NCBI GenBank assembly: GCA_031555145.1
Contig: JAVBUR010000003.1
Coordinates: 1 to 54,056 of the forward strand
DNA: 54,056 nt
DNA from: JAJDIA01 sp031555145
GTDB taxonomy: Bacteria > Bacteroidota > Bacteroidia > Bacteroidales > Tannerellaceae
Direction of reading: 5' to 3'
Shown here: positions 9,756 through 17,354 of the stretch, piece after piece
Position numbering within the stretch: the stretch's first letter is position 1
How the letters are laid out: the number at the start of each line of letters is the position of its first letter
Notes under the pieces: generated by a model
The model's input: only the letters and a program-made list of their open reading frames with translations
The model's database searches: none
Told to the model about the DNA's origin: nothing
Program-made: the position numbers and the translations under genes

Positions 9756-11087
9756 ATGAAAATAACTAAATTCTTTATCCTGAGTGCGTTGGCTGGTCTG
9801 GCTTTTTTCACCGCTTGCAGCGACGACGATGATATGGCGCCCGGTAATCCGGTGCTCGAACCGAAGACGACCTTCAGTGCCGCCTTGTTTGGCGACAGCC
9901 TGGCCTTTACGGCCAGTGTATCTGATGCCTCCGTGCCCCTTTCTACCCTGAAGGCACAACTCTATTTCGGCGACGAAATGGTATCTGAAACTGTGATCCG
10001 TACCAAGACATCGGCCGATTACAATGGGAAGATCTTTGTACCGTATTACAAGAATATCCCCAACGCTACGGCTACATTGAAACTGATCCTGCAGAATATC
10101 CATTTCACGATCGTAGAGAAAACATACGATTTGGCTGTATCCCGTCCGGACTTCCCTTACCTGAACTTCATCATGGAAGATGGTTCGAAGTACCGCATGG
10201 AACGTGTAGGCTTGTATCAATACCGGGTGACCGACAACTTCCCGCAGAAAGCTAAAGGGTATATCAAAGCTGACGCTATGGGTACCCAGGGCAACCCGAT
10301 CACCTTCGGTTGGGACAATGGAGCCATCACCCAGGGTGTGGAGACTTCCATTACGTTCTCCAACGCACAGGCTGGTACATATGCCATCGACTTCAATACG
10401 CAAACGTATGTAGGTTCTCCGTTTATCAAGCTGCAATTTGCCGGCACGGATATGGCGATGGTCAATGATGACAACTACAAGGTAGAGAAAGACTTTACGC
10501 AGAACCAGGTGATCGAAGTGAGCGGTATTGCCGACTACGACTCCTGGTGGATCGATGCCGACTACTTCAAGAAAGGCGCCGACGGTAAGTTGACCTTCCT
10601 CCCGGTCGCCGGTAAATATCGTGTAACAGCCAACTTTGCCCATAAGTATTTCATCGTGGAAGCGATGACCGGATCATCGGTGGCTACCTTGCAGGAAGAC
10701 GGAAGCGGTGCGGTCTGGATCATTGGTGACAATATCGGTAAACCGAGTCTGAGCAACGCAGTAGGTTGGAATACGGATAAGGCGATCTGCATGGCGCCGA
10801 TCGGTGGCAAGAAGTACCAGGTGACCCTCGTAGGCGGTGAAACCGTTACCGAGAACACCATCAACTTCAAGTTCTTCCACCAGAAAGGTTGGGGCGGTGA
10901 GTTCAAAAATACCTCATTGTCGACTACCAGCGACTTGATCCTCGTCGGTGACGGCGAGAATGGACGCGACCCGGGTAACCTCGGTATCGTAGAAGGCAAG
11001 ACGCTTGCCAAAGGTAAAACCTATGTCTTCACCGTCGACCTGAGTGCAGGCGCAAGTGCCGGTGTCCTGACGGTAGTTGCCAAATAA
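9756..11087 (+). CDS. Surface lipoprotein, probable glycan-binding protein of the locus
   Basis: A 443-residue protein with a clear lipoprotein signal (FFTA before Cys21). The residues right after the Cys are SDDDD, an acidic stretch of the kind that exports lipoproteins to the cell surface in Bacteroidota. The rest looks all-beta, with several Ig-like or carbohydrate-binding modules and repeated aromatic-rich stretches (SWWIDADYF, GWGGEF). No catalytic motif is visible. Its place as the last gene of the locus, 25 bp after the GH30 gene, is typical of a surface glycan-binding protein (the position of BT3313 in the comparable locus). I cannot assign a named domain with certainty. Confidence 0.75.
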   Translation: MKITKFFILSALAGLAFFTACSDDDDMAPGNPVLEPKTTFSAALFGDSLAFTASVSDASVPLSTLKAQLYFGDEMVSETVIRTKTSADYNGKIFVPYYKNIPNATATLKLILQNIHFTIVEKTYDLAVSRPDFPYLNFIMEDGSKYRMERVGLYQYRVTDNFPQKAKGYIKADAMGTQGNPITFGWDNGAITQGVETSITFSNAQAGTYAIDFNTQTYVGSPFIKLQFAGTDMAMVNDDNYKVEKDFTQNQVIEVSGIADYDSWWIDADYFKKGADGKLTFLPVAGKYRVTANFAHKYFIVEAMTGSSVATLQEDGSGAVWIIGDNIGKPSLSNAVGWNTDKAICMAPIGGKKYQVTLVGGETVTENTINFKFFHQKGWGGEFKNTSLSTTSDLILVGDGENGRDPGNLGIVEGKTLAKGKTYVFTVDLSAGASAGVLTVVAK

Positions 11088-11129
11088 AACCGTTGCCACG
11101 AAATAAGCACAACCGGAGCCATCCAATAG

Positions 11130-11165
11130 AAAAGGGGCAGTCTCAACCACGAGACTGCCCCTTTT
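11130..11165 (+). terminator. Perfect hairpin terminator of the polysaccharide locus, possibly bidirectional
   Basis: A perfect 15-bp stem (AAAAGGGGCAGTCTC and its complement) with a 6-base loop AACCAC, ending in a T-run on the plus strand and an A-run before it. The symmetry would allow termination from both sides. It sits 42 bp after the last gene of the locus. Confidence 0.92.
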
Positions 11166-11208
11166 GTTGGAACGTAAAGATATTCAAGTTTTTCACCCTA
11201 CAAAAGAA

Positions 11209-11230
11209 GGGGACTGTTCCTACAGCCCCC
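11209..11230 (-). terminator. Intrinsic terminator of the aminotransferase gene
   Basis: Read on the minus strand, GGGGGCTGT and ACAGTCCCC form a 9-bp stem with one G-U pair and a 4-base loop AGGA, followed by TTCTTTTG. It lies 43 bp past the stop codon of the gene at 11274. Confidence 0.8.
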
Positions 11231-11273
11231 TCCGTTATATTGACGATGTATTTGTATAAATCGACCTCGTTTC

Positions 11274-12467
11274 TTACTTCAATGCAGCCAATGCCTTTTT
11301 AATGCGGGCGACAGCTTCGACCAGGTTCTCATCCGACGTGGCATACGAGAAGCGCAGGCATTCGGGGGCGCCGAAAGCGGTGCCGCCTACGGTGGCTACG
11401 TGCCCTTCTTCGAGCAGATACATGGCCAAGTCGCCGGCGTCGTTGATCTTGCGCTCGCCAAAGCTCTTGCCGTAGTAGCAGCTCAAGTCGGGGAAGAGGT
11501 AGAAAGCTCCTTGGGGTACGTTCAACTTGATGCCCGGGATATCTTTGCACAGGTCTACCACCAGGTCGCGGCGGCGTTGGAACGCTTTGAGCATCTCGCC
11601 TACACATTCCTGCGGACCGTTGAAGGCAGCGACAGACGCTTTCTGGGCGATACCGCTGGGGCCTGAGGTGTATTGTCCCTGCAATTTGTTGCATGCTTTA
11701 GCGATCCACAGCGGAGCGGCGACGAAGCCGATACGCCATCCTGTCATGGCATACGCTTTGGATACGCCGTTGATCAACGCCACGCGGTCTTTCACTTCCG
11801 GGAACTGGGCGATACTCTGGTGGGCGCCGATATAGTTGATATGTTCGTAGATCTCATCGGCGATAATGATCACATTCGGATACTTAGCCAATACGTCTGC
11901 CAATCCTTTCAGTTCAGCCTGCGTATAGACGCTGCCGGTAGGATTGGACGGCGAGCAAAGAATCAAGGCCTTTGTCTTCGGGGTGATGGCGGCTTCCAAC
12001 TGTGCGGGGGTGATCTTGAAATCCTGATCGAGGCCGGCTGTGATGATCACGTTGGTACCTTCAGCCAATTTCACCATTTCCACATAGCTTACCCAGTAGG
12101 GGGCAGGCACGATCACTTCGTCGCCCGGGCCAATGATGCTCAACAGTACGTTACATACCGATTGCTTGGCTCCACCGGATACGATGATCTGGTCGGGGGT
12201 ATATTCCAGCTTATTTTCGCGCTTCAGTTTGTCTACAATGGCTTTACGCAGATCCATATATCCGGGAACCGGCGAATAGAACGAGAAATTATCGTCAATC
12301 GCTTTCTTGGCAGCTTCCTTGATATGGTCGGGGGTGAAGAAATCGGGTTCTCCAACGCTCAAATTGATGACGTCAATACCCTGCGCCTTGAGTTCGGTGC
12401 TTTTTTGCGACATGGCCAACGTTTCCGAAGGCGACAAGCTGGCTAAACGATCTGAAACCTGTGTCAT
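11274..12467 (-). CDS. Aspartate aminotransferase, PLP-dependent, class I subgroup Ib
   Basis: Cytoplasmic transaminase that interconverts aspartate plus 2-oxoglutarate with oxaloacetate plus glutamate. All fold type I residues are present: Asn175 (SPSNPTG), Asp204 (IIADEIYEH), the PLP lysine Lys237 (GVSKAYAMTGWR) and the C-terminal Arg near FSYATS. Its 397 residues match the subgroup. Related enzymes in the same subgroup can also use prephenate or aromatic amino acids, so the specificity is by family resemblance. It stands alone with its own promoter upstream and terminator downstream. Confidence 0.93.
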   Translation of the reverse strand: MTQVSDRLASLSPSETLAMSQKSTELKAQGIDVINLSVGEPDFFTPDHIKEAAKKAIDDNFSFYSPVPGYMDLRKAIVDKLKRENKLEYTPDQIIVSGGAKQSVCNVLLSIIGPGDEVIVPAPYWVSYVEMVKLAEGTNVIITAGLDQDFKITPAQLEAAITPKTKALILCSPSNPTGSVYTQAELKGLADVLAKYPNVIIIADEIYEHINYIGAHQSIAQFPEVKDRVALINGVSKAYAMTGWRIGFVAAPLWIAKACNKLQGQYTSGPSGIAQKASVAAFNGPQECVGEMLKAFQRRRDLVVDLCKDIPGIKLNVPQGAFYLFPDLSCYYGKSFGERKINDAGDLAMYLLEEGHVATVGGTAFGAPECLRFSYATSDENLVEAVARIKKALAALK

Positions 12468-12504
12468 AGTGTTCTTTTTGTGTGTATTGTTTCTAAATAT
12501 GCGA

Positions 12505-12535
12505 CAAAAGTAGTGATATTTGACTACATGGCAAA
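12505..12535 (-). promoter_or_regulatory. Consensus Bacteroidota promoter of the aminotransferase
   Basis: On the minus strand TTTG (12535-12532), a 19-bp spacer and TACTTTTG (12512-12505) match the full TTTG-N19-TAnnTTTG consensus. The start codon at 12467 is 37 bp downstream. Confidence 0.85.
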
Positions 12536-12546
12536 CAATTTGATAA

Positions 12547-13764
12547 TTATTTGATGTTGTGTAGGATGTGTCCCATCCGGTCTTTTTTCGTCTTCATGTA
12601 GAAGGCATTGTAGGCGTTGGGCGATACTTCGATGGGAATGTTCTCTACGACTGTCAGTCCGTAGGCTTCCAGTCCGACGCGTTTGACGGGGTTGTTGGTG
12701 AGCAGGCGCATCTTGGTAACGCCGATATGACGAAGGATCTGGGCGCCCACGCCGTAGTCGCGTTCGTCGGCGCGGTGGCCAAGGTGGAGGTTGGCGTCTA
12801 CGGTGTCGAGTCCAGTTTCCTGCAATTTGTAAGCTTTCATTTTTTCCATCAGGCCGATACCACGGCCTTCCTGGTTGAGGTAGACCACTACACCAGTGCC
12901 TTCTTCCTCGATCATGCGCATGGCTTTATGCAGTTGTTCGCCGCATTCGCACCGCATTGAACCGAAGATATCACCGGTGGCGCAAGAGGAATGTACACGT
13001 ACCAGTACCGGTTCGTCTTTTTTTAGTTCCCCTTTGATCAGGGCGATATGTTCGAGGCCATTGCTCTTCTGTTGGAAAGCAATCAGGCGGAAATGCCCGT
13101 AGGCGGTCGGCATGTCTACTTCCTCGCCTTTGTCGACGGATGATTCCGTGCGTAGGCGGTAGGCGATCAAGTCGCGTATGCTGATGATTTTGATACCAAA
13201 CTTGGCAGATACTTTCATCAGGTCCGGCAGGCGGGCCATAGTCCCGTCTTCGTTGATGATTTCGATCAGTGCACCGGCGGGATAGAGTCCGGCAAGGCGG
13301 GCCAGGTCGACGGTTGCTTCCGTATGTCCGGCACGGCGGAGCACGCCACGCGAACGGGCGCGGAGCGGGTTCAGGTGTCCCGGGCGTCCCAGGTCGGACG
13401 GTAGTGTCGCGGGGTCGGCCAGCGCACGGATGGTTTCGGCCCGGTCGAACATGGATACACCGGTGGTACAGCCTCCGCCGAGTTTATCGACGGTTACGGT
13501 AAACGGGGTTTCGAGCAGCGAGGTATTGTTGGATACCTGCATTTCGAGGTCGAGTTCGCGGCAACGGTCTTCGGTGATCGGTGCGCACAGTACCCCCCGG
13601 CCTTCCTTCATCATGAAGTTTACCTTCTCGGGGGTGATCTTTTCGGCGGCCACGATAAAGTCGCCTTCGTTTTCACGGTCTTCGTCGTCTACGACGATCA
13701 GAAACTTTCCTTCCCGGAAGTCTTCGAGGGCTTCCTCGATCGTATTTAATTTGATGTCACTCAT
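12547..13764 (-). CDS. ribBA: Bifunctional 3,4-dihydroxy-2-butanone-4-phosphate synthase / GTP cyclohydrolase II
   Basis: Supplies both precursors of riboflavin. The N-terminal half (about residues 1-205) is the RibB domain, with the DDEDRENEGD metal site near residue 26 and the RRAGHTEA motif near residue 145. The C-terminal half is RibA, with the zinc cysteines in CATGDIFGSMRCECGEQ and the NQEGRGIG motif. Its 405 residues are standard for the fusion. The residue before GVLRRAGHTEA is Arg where Gly is found in E. coli. Its start overlaps the end of the upstream permease gene by 8 bp, so the two are translationally coupled. No FMN riboswitch is visible. Confidence 0.97.
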   Translation of the reverse strand: MSDIKLNTIEEALEDFREGKFLIVVDDEDRENEGDFIVAAEKITPEKVNFMMKEGRGVLCAPITEDRCRELDLEMQVSNNTSLLETPFTVTVDKLGGGCTTGVSMFDRAETIRALADPATLPSDLGRPGHLNPLRARSRGVLRRAGHTEATVDLARLAGLYPAGALIEIINEDGTMARLPDLMKVSAKFGIKIISIRDLIAYRLRTESSVDKGEEVDMPTAYGHFRLIAFQQKSNGLEHIALIKGELKKDEPVLVRVHSSCATGDIFGSMRCECGEQLHKAMRMIEEEGTGVVVYLNQEGRGIGLMEKMKAYKLQETGLDTVDANLHLGHRADERDYGVGAQILRHIGVTKMRLLTNNPVKRVGLEAYGLTVVENIPIEVSPNAYNAFYMKTKKDRMGHILHNIK

Positions 13765-15712
13765 GATTATTGTTTGTTGCAGTTGATAGTTCGTGAATCA
13801 TTGTATGTAGTTCTTCGCTGGTCCGTTTGACGGCGCGGATATCGCTCCGTAACAGTTTCCGTTGGTACACGGCCATCAGGTACACGGGGATACCCAAGGG
13901 GAAGACGAGGGCGATGAAGGTGCCTGTCTTCGGAGTTATTTTGCCACTCAATTGGTTATATCCACCCAGCATCGGGTAGTCCATGAGTTTGTTCAACAGC
14001 AGGATATGGTCGGAATTGCCCAGTTCTTCCGTGATGGCTTCCGTTTCATCGGCCAACGCTTCGGCATCTGGGTCTTTGCCTCCCTGCCGCCAGTAGGTAA
14101 AGTAGTTGATCCACCGGCGGTGGGTGGAGAGGTAGGCCTCGGCGGCTTGTGCGAGTTGCTCCAACCGGGGCAGCAGTGCCTGGTAGTCGGGGGTAAAGAT
14201 GATCACTTCTTTCTTTTCCACCTTCCGTCCCGACCGTTTGCCGAAGAGGTTCTTGAGCGCATTCAGGTAGGTGTCGGCATTCAGGATCACCGAATCGTTG
14301 ACTGCCTTGTAGGTGAGGAAGACCCCCAGGGGCGTCAGTACGGCCGAACTGAGCCACATGCCTTCCCATGCTGGCCATATGCCGTCGCGTGCCATCTTGA
14401 ATCCGATGTTGTTGACGATATAGTAGAAGATGAACAGGATCACCGAGATGACGACCGGCATGCCCAATCCCCCTTTACGGATAATGGCTCCCAACGGTGC
14501 ACCGATAAAGAAGAATACCAGGCAGGCGAAGCATAGCGTGAATTTACTATGCCATTCGGTCATGTGCCGCCGGAGTGCGGTGGATTCCGATCCAAGGGTG
14601 GATGCCCGGAAGTAGTTCTCCGACTTGATATTCTCCGCTGTATTTTTCACCCGGTTCAGCAAGGATACCCGGGTACTGGGCGATTGAGCCTGGAACAAAC
14701 TGTCGTAGTTCAGTACGAGTGCCGATTGGGGCATCGTTTTCACTTCTACCGGGTGCTCGTTATTTTCAATCACCGGTGCATTTTCGAGCCCCTTCAATGT
14801 TTTCCGGTAGGAGTAATCGTAAATATTTTGGGCATTGAGGGTCTTCACGCTATCGAGGCGTACCGACATGGAGTCGATCGAATGTTGCAGGTCTTGTAGT
14901 TTTTTCCCTACCGACTGATTTTGCAAGAATGATTCGTCGGTACGTTCGAAATTGGCGTCGAATTCGATTAGGATCTCCCGTTCGTCGAATGTCTCCCGCA
15001 TATAGGGCACCGGTTGGGTGCTTTGGTTGGAGGAAGCCGATTGCGTTTGCATGTTCCGGAAGGATTCCCCGTTATAGAGCGTCAGGACAAGAAATAGTTT
15101 GTTGGCCGACGTTTTTAACCGTCCGGAATCGGCCACCAGTATCTTGACGTTATTGAAGTTCTCCGAGTAGTCGTATATCATTACACCCTTCAACAGGCCG
15201 GTTCGTGGGTCTTTCTTTTTGACATACAGGTTGTAGTTGCTGATCTCGTTGGAGAATACCTTCTCGGGAATACTTAGCTCGGGCGACTTCTGACGCATGG
15301 AGTAGAGCAGCGTATAGAGTTTCACCTGCGCTACGGGCATCACATTGTTCTGAAAGAAGAAGGCGCCTACACTGACAAAGGTCAGGGTAATGATCAACGG
15401 ACGCATAATACGAATCAAAGAGACCCCGGCCGATTTCATGGCCAGTAGTTCCAACTGCTCGCCCAGGTTACCGAAGGTCATCAACGAAGCCAACAGGATG
15501 GCCAACGGCAGTGCCAACGGCACCAGTGTGAGGGACGCATACAACAACATTTCGGCAAGGACATCCATCCCCAGTCCTTTACCTACCAGGTCGTCGATAT
15601 ACCGCCAAAGGAATTGCATCAGTACAATGAACAAACAAATGCCGAACGTCATCAGGAACAACGGCAGGAAAGTTTGTAACATGTATGTGTATAGTCGTTT
15701 TATCCGTAGCAT
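13757..15712 (-). CDS. LptF/LptG family permease (YjgP/YjgQ), lipopolysaccharide export
   Basis: Inner membrane permease that passes lipopolysaccharide to the Lpt bridge. Three or so membrane helices lie near the N-terminus (about residues 5-110). A periplasmic beta-rich domain follows, then a cluster of membrane helices (LCFACLVFFFIGAPLGAIIR onward). A long C-terminal extension, with a last hydrophobic segment near residue 610, is common in Bacteroidota members. I chose the ATG at 15712 (651 residues), preceded by GGAAGAGG. An in-frame TTG at 15736 lies inside the probable -7 promoter box and so should not be transcribed. It overlaps ribBA by 8 bp. Confidence 0.9.
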   Translation of the reverse strand: MLRIKRLYTYMLQTFLPLFLMTFGICLFIVLMQFLWRYIDDLVGKGLGMDVLAEMLLYASLTLVPLALPLAILLASLMTFGNLGEQLELLAMKSAGVSLIRIMRPLIITLTFVSVGAFFFQNNVMPVAQVKLYTLLYSMRQKSPELSIPEKVFSNEISNYNLYVKKKDPRTGLLKGVMIYDYSENFNNVKILVADSGRLKTSANKLFLVLTLYNGESFRNMQTQSASSNQSTQPVPYMRETFDEREILIEFDANFERTDESFLQNQSVGKKLQDLQHSIDSMSVRLDSVKTLNAQNIYDYSYRKTLKGLENAPVIENNEHPVEVKTMPQSALVLNYDSLFQAQSPSTRVSLLNRVKNTAENIKSENYFRASTLGSESTALRRHMTEWHSKFTLCFACLVFFFIGAPLGAIIRKGGLGMPVVISVILFIFYYIVNNIGFKMARDGIWPAWEGMWLSSAVLTPLGVFLTYKAVNDSVILNADTYLNALKNLFGKRSGRKVEKKEVIIFTPDYQALLPRLEQLAQAAEAYLSTHRRWINYFTYWRQGGKDPDAEALADETEAITEELGNSDHILLLNKLMDYPMLGGYNQLSGKITPKTGTFIALVFPLGIPVYLMAVYQRKLLRSDIRAVKRTSEELHTMIHELSTATNNNHE

Positions 15713-15733
15713 TACCTCTTCCGATTGCGGAGA

Positions 15734-15741
15734 CAAAAGTA
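15734..15741 (-). promoter_or_regulatory. Candidate -7 box of the permease-ribBA operon
   Basis: TACTTTTG on the minus strand fits TAnnTTTG and is 21 bp upstream of the permease ATG at 15712. No good TTTG is seen at the usual spacing. Confidence 0.55.
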
Positions 15742-15784
15742 ATGCAAAAAAACGATATGATCTGTACGTTTTATGTGAAACAAC

Positions 15785-16165
15785 TTAAATGCCCAATGTG
15801 CGCTTCAGTTCAATGACCTGTGAGTCCCACAGATCGATGGCGTCATGTTTTTCGTCCGGTTCGGCAAAATCGGTTATTTCAAGGGCGATAGATCCGGTTA
15901 ATTCTACCGTGTGGATGGCAAATTCAAAGTAGGAATTGTCGTCGTCTTCCAGCCAGTGGTAACGGATAGACGCTTCCGGTTTCAGTGAGATAATCTCTGC
16001 CTTTTCGTGAGATTTGTTCCAGATAAATGTGTAGGTGTTGTTATTGATCAGCACATCGTCGGCAAACCAGGACGACAAACCAGGGGGAGTTGTCAGGTGA
16101 TTCCACAGGCTACGCCGGGATACTTTATCGAAGACATATTCGATATGAAATTTCTCCTTTTTCAT
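15785..16165 (-). CDS. START-like (SRPBCC fold) domain protein
   Basis: A 126-residue soluble protein with the alpha/beta helix-grip look of START/AHSA1-type proteins: N-terminal FHIEYVFDKVSRRSLWNHLTT, a PGLSSWFADDV motif, alternating strands (TYTFIWN, SIRYHWLED, YFEFAIHT) and a C-terminal helix. Bacteroidota carry a family of such short proteins annotated only as START-like, and the ligand is unknown. The ATG at 16165 was chosen because it begins the domain. The open frame continues upstream only through the region that also carries the tRNA-Met gene. It is 43 bp upstream of the permease promoter box. Confidence 0.82.
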   Translation of the reverse strand: MKKEKFHIEYVFDKVSRRSLWNHLTTPPGLSSWFADDVLINNNTYTFIWNKSHEKAEIISLKPEASIRYHWLEDDDNSYFEFAIHTVELTGSIALEITDFAEPDEKHDAIDLWDSQVIELKRTLGI

Positions 16166-16343
16166 GTCTTTCGTTTTATTATTGCGCACAATATAGACAG
16201 AAAAATTGACACTAACTAACGAATGGTACAAAAATATCGAACAAATTGACCGGGAGCACAGTGTCAAGTTAAGCGGAAGTACTGCGCCCAAAAGGCTTCT
16301 CCAACGGCTTCTTTCTATCTTTGCGGTTTTTTTTTCACAAATT

Positions 16344-16375
16344 GTTGCACAATATAAAAAATACCTATACTTTTG
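16344..16375 (+). promoter_or_regulatory. Promoter of tRNA-Met
   Basis: GTTG (16344-16347), a 20-bp spacer and TACTTTTG (16368-16375) lie 21 bp before the tRNA. A second TAnnTTTG-like box, TATCTTTG, lies farther up at 16316-16323. The 230 bp between the START-like gene and the tRNA otherwise hold no gene. Confidence 0.65.
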
Positions 16376-16396
16376 CACCGCATTCGAAAGCACGAT

Positions 16397-16470
16397 GGCG
16401 AGATAGCTCAGCTGGTTAGAGCGCATGATTCATAATCATGAGGTCCCCGGTTCAATCCCGGGTCTCGCTA
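16397..16470 (+). tRNA. tRNA-Met (anticodon CAT)
   Basis: A full cloverleaf: 7-bp acceptor (GGCGAGA / TCTCGCT), D-stem GCTC/GAGC, anticodon stem CATGA/TCATG with loop TTCATAA, T-stem CCCGG/CCGGG with TTCAATC loop. The anticodon is CAT. The stem ends and D-loop fit an elongator tRNA rather than the initiator. A tRNA-Ile whose CAT is converted to lysidine-AT cannot be excluded by eye. CCA is not encoded. Base pair 1-72 is G-U. Confidence 0.95.
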
Positions 16471-16480
16471 CAAAAAAAAT

Positions 16481-16512
16481 TCCTCTTAGTCAATTGATTG
16501 AGAGGATTTTTT
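16481..16512 (+). terminator. Terminator after tRNA-Met
   Basis: TCCTCTTAGTC and GATTGAGAGGA pair into an 11-bp stem (with G-U pairs) around a 4-base AATT loop, followed by a T-run. It separates the tRNA from the gene at 16530. Confidence 0.8.
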
Positions 16513-16529
16513 GTTTAAACAACATACCT

Positions 16530-16988
16530 ATGAAAAAGAATACAAACGCCCCGGAGATTCCTTTATGTGTAAATATTTTACGGCTTCAGCACTACTTGTT
16601 GCAACCGGATGAGGTCGTTTTTTTCGACTGGCTTGTCGTGAAAACGATTGCCTTCGGTTATAAGGAGTTCCACTATTCACAGATGCGGATAGAAGCCGAG
16701 ACCCGGATCCGGCGGACACGCCAGGATAAGATCATTGCCGGTTTTGTGGAGTACGGCTTCCTTACTGCCGAAGTCAAAGAGCATGCCATGGCGCGCGGAC
16801 GGGTAAAGCACTTCCATGTAAATTTCAGCTTATTGGCAAGCCCGCAGGTATTGCAAGGGATTATTCAACCGGGCACCATGCTGTATCATCATTTCCTTGT
16901 CTTCACACAATACCATGCCGTGGAGCAGCAGAAAATGTGGCAAGAATCGGGGTTACTGCTACATAATCCCGGTAAATTTGCACAATAA
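16530..16988 (+). CDS. Orphan protein with a probable winged-helix domain
   Basis: A 152-residue protein that I cannot assign to a named family. Residues about 30-105 look like a winged helix: helix FFDWLVVKTIAFGY, then HYSQMRIEAET, then a recognition-like helix RTRQDKIIAGFVEYGFLTAEV, then a basic strand RGRVKHFHVNF. This pattern is common in DNA-binding modules of plasmid and phage replication or regulatory proteins of Bacteroidota. It starts at the ATG at 16530 right after the tRNA terminator. The open frame upstream would run back into the tRNA. It has no operon partner. It is followed by the 467-bp repeat region. Confidence 0.6.
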   Translation: MKKNTNAPEIPLCVNILRLQHYLLQPDEVVFFDWLVVKTIAFGYKEFHYSQMRIEAETRIRRTRQDKIIAGFVEYGFLTAEVKEHAMARGRVKHFHVNFSLLASPQVLQGIIQPGTMLYHHFLVFTQYHAVEQQKMWQESGLLLHNPGKFAQ

Positions 16989-17040
16989 CGACCTTCGGAC
17001 TTTTGACACACCCACGTCTGGAAAGTTCTCTCCACTTGTT

Positions 17041-17067
17041 GTTTTCTGCAATAGGCATGTAGAAAAC
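17041..17067. repeat. Short hairpin upstream of the palindromic element
   Basis: GTTTTCTGCA and TGTAGAAAAC pair (10 bp, one G-U) around a 7-base loop. No T-run follows, so it is not a typical terminator. It lies in the AT-rich gap after the gene at 16530. The stretch 16989-17091 holds nothing else I can recognise. Confidence 0.5.
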
Positions 17068-17091
17068 AGCATACTAAAGATATTTATAAAG

Positions 17092-17202
17092 AAATAAAAA
17101 TAAAAAAATAAAAAAACAACCCAAACTACCGCCATCACGACAGCAGGCCGATAACCCCAAAACAGACATTCGTAAAAAAACAGACGTAAAAACGGCAAAT
17201 TT
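17092..17202. repeat. Left arm of a large inverted repeat
   Basis: About 110 bp that recur, inverted, at 17355-17467. The GC-richer core runs from CAACCCAAACTACCG to CCGTTTTTACG read across both arms and is identical. The only differences in the inner part are A-runs of 7 versus 8 bases at two places. The outer part is a run of A-rich units (AAATAAAAAAATAAAAAAA). Together with the 152-bp centre it makes an element of about 375 bp filling the gap between two convergent genes. Confidence 0.92.
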
Positions 17203-17207
17203 ATATA

Positions 17208-17215
17208 CAAATATA
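17208..17215 (-). promoter_or_regulatory. Possible -7 box inside the palindromic element
   Basis: Minus-strand TATATTTG with a weak TTTC about 21 bp upstream. A transcript from it would run leftward through the left arm. No gene on that strand follows within about 1 kb, so any product would be a non-coding or antisense RNA. Confidence 0.35.
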
Positions 17216-17257
17216 GTATAGGTTATTTATTATGCTGAAACAGGCAAAAAAAAGACC

Positions 17258-17323
17258 ATGATGTTCCAAAACGAACGTCATGATGTTCCAAAATGAACAT
17301 CATGACGTTCTGAAACAAACATC
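17258..17323. repeat. Three contiguous 22-bp dyad repeats in the centre of the palindrome
   Basis: Units at 17258-17279, 17280-17301 and 17302-17323 follow the pattern ATGATGTTCCAAAAYGAACRTC, each itself near-palindromic (TGATGTTC and GAACATCA are exact complements in unit 2, 6-bp spacer). A partial fourth unit (ATTATGT) follows. The array is preceded by an A-tract and GACC. Two units of the same design occur at 40004-40047. There are no spacers between units, so this is not a CRISPR array. Confidence 0.9.
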
Positions 17324-17354
17324 ATTATGTTTTTTATACTGTTTTTTTCACCTG

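Noticed and set aside
13320..13375. Gly to Arg change in the RibB motif of ribBA as a sign of decay
   Set aside because: The rest of both active sites is intact and the residue lies in a variable part of the motif, so lineage variation is more likely.
12547..15712. FMN riboswitch controlling ribBA
   Set aside because: ribBA overlaps the permease gene and no RFN-like structure is visible in the leader of that operon.
16166..16426. Longer start for the START-like protein at 16426
   Set aside because: The extension would run through the tRNA-Met gene and its promoter, and has no domain similarity.
16397..16988. Integrated element at tRNA-Met
   Set aside because: No integrase and no repeated tRNA 3' end are visible, so only the weaker suggestion of a remnant is made.
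17258..17323. Possible CRISPR array
   Set aside because: The 22-bp units are contiguous with no spacers, only three units are present, and no cas gene is in the window.
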